From Acidobacteriota bacterium (GTDB taxonomy: Bacteria > Acidobacteriota > Terriglobia > 20CM-2-55-15), in the NCBI GenBank assembly GCA_022821145.1, contig JAJEEE010000037.1, positions 171,690-235,689 of the forward strand: DNA of 64,000 bases, given 5' to 3'. A model generated the notes under the pieces. It was not told the origin of the DNA. It did no database searches and was given only the letters and a program-made list of their open reading frames with translations. Below, in pieces: positions 25,250 to 35,100 of this stretch (the stretch's first letter is position 1; the number at the start of each line of letters is the position of its first letter). The translations under genes and the position numbers were made by a program.

Positions 25250-26713
25250 CTAGAACGGATACGGCGGAATCTCGGTCTGCATCGTCACCCACTGGAGCTC
25301 GGTGAACGCCTCCAGGTTGGCCCCGAAACCGCCCAGGTGCGATCCGGCGCCGGAGTCCTTCACGCCGCCGAAGGGCACGGTCGGCTCGTCGGCGATCGTC
25401 TGGTCGTTGATGTGGACGACGCCGCTGGGGATCCGCTCCGCCAGCGCCATCCCCTTCATGACGTCGCGCGTGACGATGCTGAGCGACAGCCCGTAGGACG
25501 TGTCCGCGGCCAGTTGGGCGGCTTCCTCCAGCGTGTCGAACGTCGTGATCGGGGCCACCGGCCCGAAGATCTCCTCCATGTAGGCGGGCGCCGTCGTCGG
25601 CACTTCGGCCAGGACCGTCGGCCGGTAGAACAGCCGGTCGTAGGTCCCGCCCGCGGCCAGCCGGGCGCCGCCGTCCACGCTCGCCGTGACCAGCCCGTGA
25701 ATCCGGTCGCGCTGCCCGTCGTCGATGACGGGGCCCAGCGCCACCTGCTCCGTGGCCGGGTTGCCCACCGTCAGCCGGTCGGCGTGCTCCACCATCTTCG
25801 CCGTGTAGTCGGCGGCGATGCCGGAATGCACCAGGTGACGGCTGGCCGACATGCACACCTGCCCCTGGTGGAAGAACGAGCCGAAGGACCCGGCCGGTAT
25901 GGCCCGTTCCAGGTCCGCGTCGTCCAGCACGACGAACGCGGAGTTGCCGCCCAGCTCCAGGTGGACACGCTTCAGGTGCTCGGCGGCCAGCTTCGCGACG
26001 GCGCGCCCGGCGCGGGTGGAGCCGGTGAAGACGAGGGCGCCCACGGCGGGGTCGCTGATGATGGCCTGGCCCACGTCGACGCCCCCCGGAAGCACGGCGA
26101 GGACTCCCGGCGGCAGCCCGGCCTCCTCGAAGACGCGCGCCACGGCCACTCCGCCCGACACGGACGTCCGGGGATCGGGCTTGAGCAGCACGGCGTTGCC
26201 CAGAGCGAGCGCGGGCGCGACGTAGCGGATCGCCAACACCAGGGGCACGTTGAACGGCGCGATCACGCCGACGACGCCCACGGGCAACCGGCGCGTCAGG
26301 CTCATGCGGTCCGGCGAGGACGACCGGATCAGCTCGCCGTAGGGGTGGAGCGTCAGCGCCGCGGCCGCGTTCGACAGGCCTTCGGCCATGTGGGTCTCGA
26401 ACCCCGCCTTGGGCGGCGTCGAGCCCGCCTCCCGGACGATCCAGTCCGATATCTCGCCGGCGTGCTCGGTGAACAGCCGGGCGGCCTTCATCAGGATGGC
26501 CGCGCGTTGGTCGTACGGCGTGCTCGCCCATTCGACCTGCGCTTCGGCGGCGCGGGCGGCCGCGCGGCGGACGTCGTCGGGCGTGGCCGTCCCCAGCGCG
26601 CCCAGGTCCCCGCCGGTCGCGGGCTCGCGCACCGTGTACTCGCCGCCGCTCCCGGCGACCCAGTCGTTGACGAAAATCTTTCCGGTCCATTGTTTGGCAT
26701 CGAGCAGGCTCAT
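25250..26713 (-). CDS. Aldehyde dehydrogenase, benzaldehyde/vanillin type
   Basis: NAD(P)-dependent oxidation of an aldehyde to its acid. The 487 residues carry the full catalytic set: oxyanion Asn155 (APFN), GSTRAG at 231-236, general base Glu253 (LELGG) and nucleophile Cys287 (GQVCMS). The overall wording is closest to the benzaldehyde and vanillin dehydrogenase groups as I know them, which fits the LigM-like gene at 20250, since vanillin oxidation yields vanillate. ATG 26713 follows GGAGAG; the frame extends 12 codons upstream without support. It diverges from the PQQ-type dehydrogenase gene. Confidence 0.88.
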   Translation of the reverse strand: MSLLDAKQWTGKIFVNDWVAGSGGEYTVREPATGGDLGALGTATPDDVRRAAARAAEAQVEWASTPYDQRAAILMKAARLFTEHAGEISDWIVREAGSTPPKAGFETHMAEGLSNAAAALTLHPYGELIRSSSPDRMSLTRRLPVGVVGVIAPFNVPLVLAIRYVAPALALGNAVLLKPDPRTSVSGGVAVARVFEEAGLPPGVLAVLPGGVDVGQAIISDPAVGALVFTGSTRAGRAVAKLAAEHLKRVHLELGGNSAFVVLDDADLERAIPAGSFGSFFHQGQVCMSASRHLVHSGIAADYTAKMVEHADRLTVGNPATEQVALGPVIDDGQRDRIHGLVTASVDGGARLAAGGTYDRLFYRPTVLAEVPTTAPAYMEEIFGPVAPITTFDTLEEAAQLAADTSYGLSLSIVTRDVMKGMALAERIPSGVVHINDQTIADEPTVPFGGVKDSGAGSHLGGFGANLEAFTELQWVTMQTEIPPYPF

Positions 26714-26799
26714 GTAAGACTCTCCGTTTGGGTTGGATCTCCGGCACATTATGTAGAATCGGAGTCCGTTTTCAAGCGCGGGCTGCTACGGGAGGCTCC

Positions 26800-27978
26800 A
26801 TGCTTCGGATCGTTACGACCATCCTCTTGCCAATCGTGTCCCTGACCCCGGCTCTCGCCCAGGGGCCCAACGCCGGATTGCCGCCGTTGCCGCTGGATGA
26901 GGACACCTACGTGTTCGATACCGCCGAGGCCGGACGCGTTCGCGTGGTCGTCGTGACGCGCGAGTTGGAAAACCCGTGGAGTCTGGCGTTCCTGCCCGAC
27001 GGCGCCATGCTGGTGACCGAACGTCCGGGACGGCTGCGGATTCTGCGGGACGGCGTCCTCGATCCGGAACCGATCGCCGGCCTGACGGACGTCTACACCG
27101 GCGGCGGGGGCGGCCTGCTCGAGGTGGCGCTCGATCCCGGGTTCGCGGAGAACGACCGCATCTACTGGACCTATACCAAGGAGCTTCCGGACGACGACCA
27201 CACGGCGGCGCTCGCCCGGGGACGGCTCCAGGGAACCACGCTCGTGGACGTGGAGGAGATCTTCGAGGCGCGGACCGGCGTGGGCGGACCGCCGGCCGGA
27301 GCGCCGATCCTGTTCGGACCCGACGGGATGCTCTACATGGGCGTCGGCGGCGCCAACGACGACATCGCGCAGCGGACGGACAACCACCAGGGCAAGATCC
27401 TCCGGCTGACGGGCGACGGCGAGCCAGGGCCGGACAACCCGTTCATCGGACAGGCGGGCCATCTCCCGGAGATCTTTACCTACGGCCATCGCAACATGCT
27501 GGGACTCGCCCTCCATCCCGAGACCGGCGCCGTGTGGGAGAACGAGAACGGCCCCCAGGGAGGCGACGAGGTCAACGTCCTCGAGCCCGGCGCCAACTAC
27601 GGATGGCCGGTCGTGAGCTTCGGACGGGAGTACGCCGGGCCACGCGTCTCCGAGCGCACGTTCGCCGAGGGCATGGTGGGGCCCGTGGTCGTCTGGGTGC
27701 CGTCGATCGCGGCCTCGGGCATGACCTTCTACACCGGGGACGCGTTCCCGGAATGGCAAGGCAACCTGCTGGTCGGGGGTCTCCAGTTCGGGCGCATCCC
27801 CGGAACGGGGCAGCTTCACCGGATCGTATTCAACGAGAACTGGGAAGAGATCCGGCGGGAGGCGTTGCTGATGGAACTGCGCCAGCGGATCCGCAACGTC
27901 GAGCAGGGACCCGACGGCCGCGTCTACCTGGTGACCGACGAGGACGACGGGGCCGTGCTTCGGATCGAACCGGAATGA
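26800..27978 (+). CDS. PQQ-type soluble sugar dehydrogenase (Asd/GDH-B-like)
   Basis: A 392-residue exported beta-propeller enzyme: signal peptide to about residue 21, then a GSDH domain. Family blocks are ENPWSLAFLPDG and ERPGRLRI near the N-terminus, then the NENGPQGGDEVNVLEPGANYGWP block around residues 247-270. Such enzymes oxidise aldose sugars with PQQ in the periplasm. No PQQ synthesis gene is in the window, so the cofactor would come from elsewhere. GGGAGG at 26790-26795 precedes ATG 26800. Confidence 0.88.
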   Translation: MLRIVTTILLPIVSLTPALAQGPNAGLPPLPLDEDTYVFDTAEAGRVRVVVVTRELENPWSLAFLPDGAMLVTERPGRLRILRDGVLDPEPIAGLTDVYTGGGGGLLEVALDPGFAENDRIYWTYTKELPDDDHTAALARGRLQGTTLVDVEEIFEARTGVGGPPAGAPILFGPDGMLYMGVGGANDDIAQRTDNHQGKILRLTGDGEPGPDNPFIGQAGHLPEIFTYGHRNMLGLALHPETGAVWENENGPQGGDEVNVLEPGANYGWPVVSFGREYAGPRVSERTFAEGMVGPVVVWVPSIAASGMTFYTGDAFPEWQGNLLVGGLQFGRIPGTGQLHRIVFNENWEEIRREALLMELRQRIRNVEQGPDGRVYLVTDEDDGAVLRIEPE

Positions 27979-28003
27979 GAGAGAGTGGCGTCGCCATACT
28001 TGC

Positions 28004-28136
28004 AAAAGTTGGTCTTGCCGCACTGACGCGGACCGGTCAATGCGACCGCCGGATGAACGCGAAACGCCGACTGTATCCTGGAGGTAAACTGGGGCCGGTC
28101 GATCAACATGCACAGTAATTTTCCTTGAAAATCCAT
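28004..28136 (-). pseudogene. N-terminal remnant of an AAA ATPase (AAA_14/DUF4143 type)
   Basis: Reading leftwards from ATG 28136 gives a start resembling AAA_14/DUF4143 ATPases: a short basic lead and then VALTGPRQCGKT, the Walker A loop with its family-typical GPRQ. Similarity ends just after GKT, and the frame then runs into the end of the neighbouring sugar dehydrogenase gene read antisense. Only about 45 of some 400 residues remain. It is next to a REP-associated transposase, consistent with past rearrangement. Confidence 0.68.
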
Positions 28137-28160
28137 AAATCACATAACGATTTTCAAGGA
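28122..28160. repeat. Inverted repeat at the ATPase remnant
   Basis: Perfect 12-base arms TCCTTGAAAATC (28122-28133) and GATTTTCAAGGA (28149-28160) enclose a 15-base AT-rich spacer. The left arm overlaps the first codons of the ATPase remnant, so it could have been its operator. It could instead be a mobile-element end. It is markedly AT-rich against the surrounding DNA. Confidence 0.7.
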
Positions 28161-28182
28161 TAATTCGGACGCGCCGAAACGG

Positions 28183-28851
28183 TCACGGCCCATCCCGTCC
28201 GCCGGTGGTTCCGCGCCCCCGGAAGATGCGCCGGTCCAGTGCATGGTCGAACGCACCGACGTTCTCGACGGCGGCGTCATCCTGCCGGATCCGCTTCCGG
28301 CGGAGGTTGGCCAACCGGCCGTCGACGTCGGGCTCCCGCAGCCACGCCGACCAGTCGGCGAGCGCTCCCTGAAGCGGTGTCGACGGCGAGATCAAGGGAT
28401 CACGGGCGCGCCGCCCGCAGTGGAAGCCGGCGCTCGACCACCGATAGTCCTCCGCGCGCCCGACCATGCCGGCGCGAACGGGATTGCGCTCGACGTAGCG
28501 GACGACATCCCAGAGGTAGCGCGTCCTGACGGGAGACGCGTAGAACCGCGGGTGCCACAGCGGCCCGGACGGCCCGTGCCGGGCGTCGAAGGCGCCGGAG
28601 TAGCCGGCGAGGCACGGGCCCATCGCCCGGGCGATCGACAGGGCGTCGTCGGGCAGGGCGACCAAGTGCACGTGGTTGCGCATCAGCGCGTACGCCCACA
28701 CGTGCAGGCCGGCGGCTTTCGACGCCGCAGCCATCCGGTCGATGAAATCTCGGCGATCGTCGTCGTCGTTGAAGACGTCGCGCTTCCGGCGCCCGCGCTG
28801 GACGATGTGGTGCGGACGTCCGGGGAACACGGCCCGGCCGCGTCGAGGCAT
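28183..28851 (-). CDS. REP-associated tyrosine transposase (RAYT, Y1_Tnp)
   Basis: A 222-residue single-strand DNA transposase of the IS200-like Y1 group domesticated with REP sequences. The HUH pair is His60/His62 (RNHVHLV), and the nucleophile is Tyr119 (VVRYVERNP). The N-terminal PRRGRAVFPGRPHHIVQRG is typical of RAYTs. It has a normal length and no frame break, so it may be active. A REP-like hairpin lies just upstream. One copy only; no second transposase gene or terminal repeats of an insertion sequence are evident. Confidence 0.92.
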   Translation of the reverse strand: MPRRGRAVFPGRPHHIVQRGRRKRDVFNDDDDRRDFIDRMAAASKAAGLHVWAYALMRNHVHLVALPDDALSIARAMGPCLAGYSGAFDARHGPSGPLWHPRFYASPVRTRYLWDVVRYVERNPVRAGMVGRAEDYRWSSAGFHCGRRARDPLISPSTPLQGALADWSAWLREPDVDGRLANLRRKRIRQDDAAVENVGAFDHALDRRIFRGRGTTGGRDGP

Positions 28852-28863
28852 GGGTGGAGTCCT

Positions 28864-28888
28864 GCGGAACGGGATTCCGCGGAACGGA
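28864..28888. repeat. REP-like hairpin upstream of the transposase gene
   Basis: GCGGAA (28864-28869) and TTCCGC (28875-28880) form a stem with a five-base loop. The ten bases GCGGAACGGG recur almost exactly at 28879-28888. The position 13 bases upstream of the RAYT gene is where REP hairpins recognised by these proteins are found. Another relative was not located in the window. Confidence 0.45.
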
Positions 28889-28947
28889 AAGGGCCCAACT
28901 ATTCTACGACGGAACGGTCACGCGGCCGAATGCCCGAGGGCGGCCGC

Positions 28948-31323
28948 CTATACGCCGGCCGCCCTCAACGCGGCCAGGACACGGGCGTCCCGGAACGGCG
29001 CGCGCCGCATCCGCACGCCGGTGGCGTCGTGGATGGCGTTGGCCACAGCGGCAATCGCGGGCTTGAGCGCGGCCTCGCCGGCGCCGTAGTGGGGCAGATC
29101 GGGGCGGTCCGGGTTCGGGTCCCCGTTGACGAAGACCACGTCCACCCGTTCGGGCGCGTCGGAATGACGGAGCGTGGGATGCGTGATCCAGTCCACGCTG
29201 GTGACCTTCTCCGTGTCGAACTGCACTTCCTCGAGCAGCGCGCGGCTCAACCCGTGGAGCACGTTGCCCTCGAGCGTGTTGCGCAACCCGTCGGGATTGA
29301 TGACCAGCCCGCAGTCGTGCGCGCACACGAACCGCTTGACCCACACGTGTCCCGTCTCGCGGTTCACCTCGACCTCGGCGATCTCGGCGACCACCGTGGC
29401 GTTGCGCACGCAATAGGCGACGCCGCGCCCGGTCAGGATCTCGCCGTCCCCGATGGGCCGCGGCGAGGGACGCGCGTCCCACCCGTAGGCCTCGGCGGCG
29501 GCCTCCACGACGGCGATCGAGCGCGCGCGCATGTACCGGGCGTCATCCTCGTCGCTTCCCCGAAGCATGCGCAGCCGGAACTCCACGGGATCCGCGCCCG
29601 CGGCCGACGCCATCTCGTCGATGAACGACTCGCCGGCGAACGTCGTTTGAGGCCCGTTCGGGTCGCGCAGGTTGCCCAGACGCAGCGGCGTTTCGAAGGC
29701 CAGCGGCATCCGGACGACCTCGGTCTCGCGCCGGCGGTTCGGAATCGCGTACAACTCCGCGGGCGGCGCCGCGCCGCCCGGCGCCGGCGGATCGCGCCGA
29801 ATCCCCATCAACTGCGCGATCAGGACCGTGTCGGGCTCGTTGTAGCCGATGTGGCCGTAATCGGCCGTCCGCGCCCGGTACTCCAGCGCCACGAGGTTGC
29901 CGTCCGCGTCCAGGCCGCCCCGCAGGTCGAACGTGAAGGCCGGGCCCTTGGTGTCCCACGCCGTCTCCTCGTCCCGCATCCACTGGACGCGAACCGGGCG
30001 GCCCAGTTCCTGAGCCAACCAGGCCGCCTCGAAACCGGCGTCGTCCGCCGCCGTGCGCCCGTAGACCTGGGGCCCCTCCATGTAGACGACGCGGACGCGC
30101 TCGCGCGGCATGCCGAGGAACTCGGCGACGCCGTTCCGCAGGCCGTAGGACTTCATGTCGTTCGAATAGATCGTCATCTGCCCGTCGGACGGGTCGGCCG
30201 TCGCGTGGGCCGGCCCGATCGCGGTGTGGCCCTGGAACCCGATCTCGTAGCTCCCGCTGACGACCCTCGCGGCGCCGTCGAGCGCGCTGTCGATGTCGCC
30301 GACGACCGAAGGCTGGCCGGAGCGGGCCGTGGATGTCGGCGTGGCGTCGCGCATGTAGGCGAACAGGTCCTCGGACGAGGGGAACGGGGCGGTCTCGGGG
30401 CGCTCCCATTCGACCTGAAGAGCCCGGGCCGCCGCAATCGCCTGCTCTTCGCGTTCGCAGACCACGGCCACGTAGTTGCCGCGGCTGAGGACGCGGACGA
30501 ATCCAGGCATGCCGTCGACCGAGGACTCGTCGATCCCCGCCAGGCGCGCGCCGGCCAGCGGCGGACGGACGTTCCGCGCGTGGAGCATGCCGGGAACCTG
30601 CACGCCGGTGGCCCACCGGAGCGTCCCGTCCACCTTGGGCGGGATGTCGTACCGGGGATAGGACTCGCCGACGATCCGCAGTTCCTGGACGGCCTTCACC
30701 TCGGCCTGCCCCGTCGTCTGGTTGATGCTGTTGCCGGTCAGGGCGACGTTGAAGCGCCCGCCCCCGACGAGCTCGCCATAGGTAACGCGCCGGGACGCGT
30801 CGCCGGCAACGGTCACGACGCCCTCGGACACGCTCAGATCGGCCGCCGTCACGCCGAAACGTTCCGCGGCCATGTCCACGAGGACGCGGCGCGCCTCGGC
30901 CGCGACGCGGCGCATGGGCCAGCCGTCAGTCTGGATGGCGTCGGAACCGCCCGAGCCGCCCTGGTCGACGGTCACGTCGGTGCTGCCCATGACCAACTCG
31001 CTCTGGTCGAACCGCAGGTCCAGCTCGTCGCACATCATCTGGCGGAACGCGGTGCCCGTGCCCTGACCGCCGTCGGTCTTGCCGACGTAGAACGTCGCGG
31101 TGTTGTCCTCGTGGATGACGATCCACGAATCCAGCTCGCGGAAGTCGGGGTCCGGATATGGACCCGCGTCCTGGGCCGCGGCGGTTCCGGGACGGCCGAC
31201 GATGGAGCCGGCGCCGATGCTGACGAACAGGAAGCCGGAACTCTTCAGGAACTTCCGGCGGGACAGCCCGGAGCCGGCGATCGCCGCCTCGATCCGGGAC
31301 GCGAGGTCGTTCGGAGGGTTCAT
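28948..31323 (-). CDS. Molybdenum hydroxylase large subunit (xanthine dehydrogenase/IorB-like), Tat-exported
   Basis: A 791-residue molybdopterin-cytosine-dinucleotide-type subunit that hydroxylates aldehydes or N-heterocycles. A twin-arginine signal is at residues 20-50 (LSRRKFLK), so folded holoenzyme is exported. The GAGEAALKPAIAAVANA block near the C-terminus holds the position of the catalytic Glu of the family. Together with the 2Fe-2S gene it overlaps by ATGA, it makes a two-subunit enzyme without an FAD subunit, as in isoquinoline 1-oxidoreductase or nicotinate dehydrogenase, which pass electrons to cytochromes. The substrate is not evident. ATG 31323 is fixed by the Tat signal; open frame further upstream is a shadow. 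Confidence 0.9.
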   Translation of the reverse strand: MNPPNDLASRIEAAIAGSGLSRRKFLKSSGFLFVSIGAGSIVGRPGTAAAQDAGPYPDPDFRELDSWIVIHEDNTATFYVGKTDGGQGTGTAFRQMMCDELDLRFDQSELVMGSTDVTVDQGGSGGSDAIQTDGWPMRRVAAEARRVLVDMAAERFGVTAADLSVSEGVVTVAGDASRRVTYGELVGGGRFNVALTGNSINQTTGQAEVKAVQELRIVGESYPRYDIPPKVDGTLRWATGVQVPGMLHARNVRPPLAGARLAGIDESSVDGMPGFVRVLSRGNYVAVVCEREEQAIAAARALQVEWERPETAPFPSSEDLFAYMRDATPTSTARSGQPSVVGDIDSALDGAARVVSGSYEIGFQGHTAIGPAHATADPSDGQMTIYSNDMKSYGLRNGVAEFLGMPRERVRVVYMEGPQVYGRTAADDAGFEAAWLAQELGRPVRVQWMRDEETAWDTKGPAFTFDLRGGLDADGNLVALEYRARTADYGHIGYNEPDTVLIAQLMGIRRDPPAPGGAAPPAELYAIPNRRRETEVVRMPLAFETPLRLGNLRDPNGPQTTFAGESFIDEMASAAGADPVEFRLRMLRGSDEDDARYMRARSIAVVEAAAEAYGWDARPSPRPIGDGEILTGRGVAYCVRNATVVAEIAEVEVNRETGHVWVKRFVCAHDCGLVINPDGLRNTLEGNVLHGLSRALLEEVQFDTEKVTSVDWITHPTLRHSDAPERVDVVFVNGDPNPDRPDLPHYGAGEAALKPAIAAVANAIHDATGVRMRRAPFRDARVLAALRAAGV

Positions 31324-31817
31324 GCCCGCACCTCCGCGTCGGCCGCCCGCGCTTCCGCGCGCGTCGTCTCCGCGGCCCGCCGAACGGCGGCCTGGATCCG
31401 GTAGTAGGTCATGCAGCGGCACAACGCGCCGTTCATTCCCTGCCGAATCTCGGCGTCCGTCGGATTCGGGTTGCGGTCCAGGAGCGCCCGGGCCGTCATG
31501 ATCTGGCCGTTCTGGCAGAAACCGCACTGGGGAACCTGCAAGTCGATCCATGCCTGCTGGACCGGGTCCAGCTCCCCGTCCCGCGCCAGTCCTTCCAGCG
31601 TCGTGATCTCGCCCGTGGCGTTCTCGGCCGGCGTCATGCACGACCGGACGGCGCGGCCGTCGATCAAGACCGTGCAGGCGCCGCACTGTCCGAGGCCGCA
31701 GCCGAAGCGCGGCCCCTCCAGGCCCAGGTCGTTGCGCAGGATGTAGAGCAGGGGCGTGGACGGCTCGATGTCCACGGTGCGGGATGCGCCGTTTACACGT
31801 AGGGTGACTTCGCTCAT
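31320..31817 (-). CDS. 2Fe-2S subunit of the molybdenum hydroxylase
   Basis: A 165-residue electron-transfer subunit. The plant-type ferredoxin cluster uses Cys40, Cys45, Cys48 and Cys60; the second, alpha-helical cluster uses Cys98, Cys101, Cys133 and Cys135. This is the standard small subunit of the xanthine dehydrogenase family. It has no signal of its own and would be carried across the membrane with the Tat-tagged large subunit. ATG 31817 follows GAAGGAG with seven bases between. It is the first gene of the pair. Confidence 0.95.
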   Translation of the reverse strand: MSEVTLRVNGASRTVDIEPSTPLLYILRNDLGLEGPRFGCGLGQCGACTVLIDGRAVRSCMTPAENATGEITTLEGLARDGELDPVQQAWIDLQVPQCGFCQNGQIMTARALLDRNPNPTDAEIRQGMNGALCRCMTYYRIQAAVRRAAETTRAEARAADAEVRA

Positions 31818-31964
31818 GTCGAACTCCTTCAAGGACTGGCGGCCGGCCTTGGCCCGGCGAGTCCCGAACTCCAAAACGATAAACGCAAATCCGCACCATC
31901 TCACGCGTTTTTTGGCCGTCGCGGCCGATCGAAACGAACGCGAATTCGACCGGTTGCAAATACT
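31818..31964. other. Left half of a 326-base divergent intergenic region
   Basis: Between the minus-strand hydroxylase pair and the plus-strand receptor. It is less GC-rich than its surroundings, with an A/T-rich patch around 31870-31910 that probably holds the minus-strand promoter, but I cannot point to convincing boxes. No gene is visible. Confidence 0.4.
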
Positions 31965-31993
31965 TTGACAAACAGTCACGGCGGTCGAATCAT
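31965..31993 (+). promoter_or_regulatory. Probable promoter of the first giant receptor gene
   Basis: A perfect TTGACA at 31965-31970 with AATCAT at 31988-31993 (4 of 6) and a 17-base gap. It lies about 150 bases before the receptor start, leaving a long leader in which no open frame or clear hairpin is seen. Confidence 0.5.
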
Positions 31994-32143
31994 TTCTCAC
32001 AAGTTTCCATGCCTTGTGGAGGCTCACGCACGGCAGGCTGCGGTCTGTCCGTGCCTCGCGGACTGCGAAGACGAGCCACGGTACGAGGGCGGGCGCGGCC
32101 TATCACGTCGCGAAGCCCGACCGGCCGGGCGTAAGGAGTTTTC

Positions 32144-35100
32144 ATGAAACGGTGCAGGAAGACCCTCCCTTTGACTCTGACTCTTCTGCTCCTGGCCACG
32201 CCGGCCGTGCTGTCGGCGCAGGTAATCAACGCCGCGTTGAGCGGCACGGTGACCGACGCGACGGGCGCGTTGATTCCCGGCGTCGAGATTACCGCCACCA
32301 ACACCGATACGGGCATCGCGGCAACCGCGGTATCGAACGAGACCGGCACGTACCGGTTCCCCAGCCTCCGCCCCGGACCCTATGAAGTCACCGCGGAGCT
32401 GCCCGGTTTCCAGGCTCAGTCCTACAGCCTGAACCTGGGGTCGAGCCAGCAGATCCTGCGCAACTTCGAGCTCCAGGTCGGTGCGCTCGCCACCGAGGTC
32501 GAAGTCACGGTCGCGGCCGACGAAGTGCTGACGACGTTGGTGCAATCCGTGGCCGACACGCTCCCGGCCGAGGAAGTGCTGGACCTCCCGCTGGTGGGAC
32601 GCAACGTGAGCGCGATCGCGGCGCGCACGGTCGGAGGCGTCATCGCCCGCGGCAACGAGGCCGGAACCAACGAACACACGACGATCGCCGGCATCCCGGC
32701 CCAGGGCTCCCGCGCGATCAACATCCAGATCGACGGTATGACCGTCAACAACGGCCGGCACGAGCTCGGGCTCCAGTCGGCCACGTTCATCAACCCCGAC
32801 ATGGTCGCCGAAGTCCGGGTCGTGGTCGCCGCCGTCGACGTCGAAACGCCCGGCTCCTCACAGTTGCAGGTGCGGACGAGGTCCGGAACGAACGAGTTCC
32901 ACGGCTCGGCCGTCTGGAACGTCCTGAACTCGGCGCTCAACGCCAATTCGTGGTCCAACAACCGGCTGGGGCGGGACAAGGACTGGTTCAACCGGAACCA
33001 GTACACGGCCAGCATCGGCGGCCCGATCTTCCGGAACAAGACCTTCTTCTACTTCCTGTTCGACGGGCAGCGCGCGCTGACCAAGCAGACGGTCGACACG
33101 GTCGTCTTGACGGATACGGCCCGGCAGGGCATCTTCCGCTTTTTCCCGGGCGTGAACAACGGCAACGCCGAGCAGGCCAGGAGCGGCTCCGGAGTCACGT
33201 TGAGGGCGCCGGTCGTCGACGCGGCCGGCAACCCGCTGGACTGGACGCAGATACCCGGCGCGACCGGTCCGATGCAAAGCTTCAGCGTGTTCGGCGACGC
33301 CCTGAACACGGGCGATCCGAACCGCACGGGGATGGACCCGACCGGCTTCATGGCGCGGCTGATCGGCGACATGCCGCGGCCGAACGCTTTCAACGGCGGG
33401 GACGGCCTGAACACGGCCGTCCACCGGTGGACCCGCCGGACGACGCCCGGCTCGCTGGGCCGGGGCGGAGATCCGCTCCGCTTCAACCGGCGGCAGTTCA
33501 ACATCAAGATCGACCACGACTTCAATCCGTTCCACCGGCTGACCGGAAGCTGGATCGTGGAGCGCCGCCGGACCACGAACAACCAGGTCTCGCCTTGGCC
33601 CAACGGGTTCGACGGCGACGGCGGCACCAAGCCGACGGTCTACACGCTCAGCTTCACGTCGACGCTCACGCCCAACCTCCTGAACGAGGCCAAGTTCGGA
33701 CGCCGCGTGACGACGCTGGAATGGCTGCCCCCGTACCTCCATTCGGATCCCGAGATCGCGCAAGCGGCGTTCGACTACATGCCGCAGATCAACGGCACGC
33801 CGGTCCTGATGCACCCCACGTTGTTCTCGCAGAACATGATCAATTGCCAGGGACTCTGCGGCAATATCGGCAACAAGAGCCCGTTGAACACCTACGCGAA
33901 CACGATGAGCTGGACCACCGGAAACCACTCGTTCAAGTTCGGCGCCGAGCGCCGTTTCCAGAGTTCGCTGGGATGGTCCGCCGGCGAAGTGATTCCCCAT
34001 GCCTACGGCGGCGCCGGCGACGTGCCGGTCCAGGGCATCGACCAGATCCCGGGGCTGCTTCCGGCGAACCAGACGCTGGCCGAGAATGTCCTGCTGTCGC
34101 TTTCCGGATCCCTGGACTACATCGCGCAGAAGTTCGAGATCCGCGAACCGACCGACACCCGGTTCCTCGACTTCCGCGACACATGGGCCCATCCCGACAA
34201 CCCCCCGGGGACCAACGCGAGGTTGAAGGACTGGCACATGAACGAGTTCAACTTCTTCGTCAAGGACGACTGGCAGGTCACGCCGAACTTCACGCTGAAC
34301 CTCGGCGTCCGCTACGACCTGATCCAGGTCCCCGTTCTGTATTCCGCTTCGGGCGCCAACTTCACGCCCGGGCTGGAGGGCGGCACACAGACCGCCTGGG
34401 GTTATTCCGGCGGGTTCGACGGCTGGATGAGCGGCGGCACACAGCGGCGGGGGCCGGACACCCGGGTCGTTCTGATCGGCGAGGGTACGGAGAATTCCGG
34501 ACAGGGCATCTGGAACGGCGACCACAACAACTGGGCGCCCGCCATCGGTTTCGCGTGGTCGCCCGACTTCCTGGGCGGCGACCGGACGACGGTCCGCGGA
34601 GGCTACCAGATCACCTACCAGTTGCCGGGCGACAGCTTCTCCTGGATCGACGTCGACATCGGCGGCCTGCCCGGCTTCGTCTACCAGCCGGACGACGAGG
34701 GTGACGGCTCGTTCCGGAACTTCTCGGACATCGTGGTGCCCATCGACATCGGCGGCGCCGAGCCGTTCCGGGCCATTCCCATCACCGAGCGCTCGCAGAC
34801 GCTCCGGGTCCACCACCCGGACTACGAGACGCCGTACGTGCAGACGTTCACGCTGGGCGTGACGCACGCGCTGAGTTCGAACCTGACGCTAGACGTCAAG
34901 TACGTCGGCACGCGCGGCATGAAGATGCACGAAACCTACAACCTGAACGCCGAGGACATCCGGGGCAACGGGCTGCTCCAGGCGCTGAACATCACCCGCG
35001 CCGGCGGCGACGCCGAAATCTTCGACCGGATGATGGGCGGACTCAACATGGGCCGCGGCATCGGTGTCGTCGGTGTCGACGTGACCGGATCCGAGGCCCT

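Noticed and set aside
27924..28136. A 70-codon minus-strand gene
   Set aside because: Only the first 45 codons resemble a real family; the rest is the reverse of the sugar dehydrogenase end. Treated as a pseudogene remnant.
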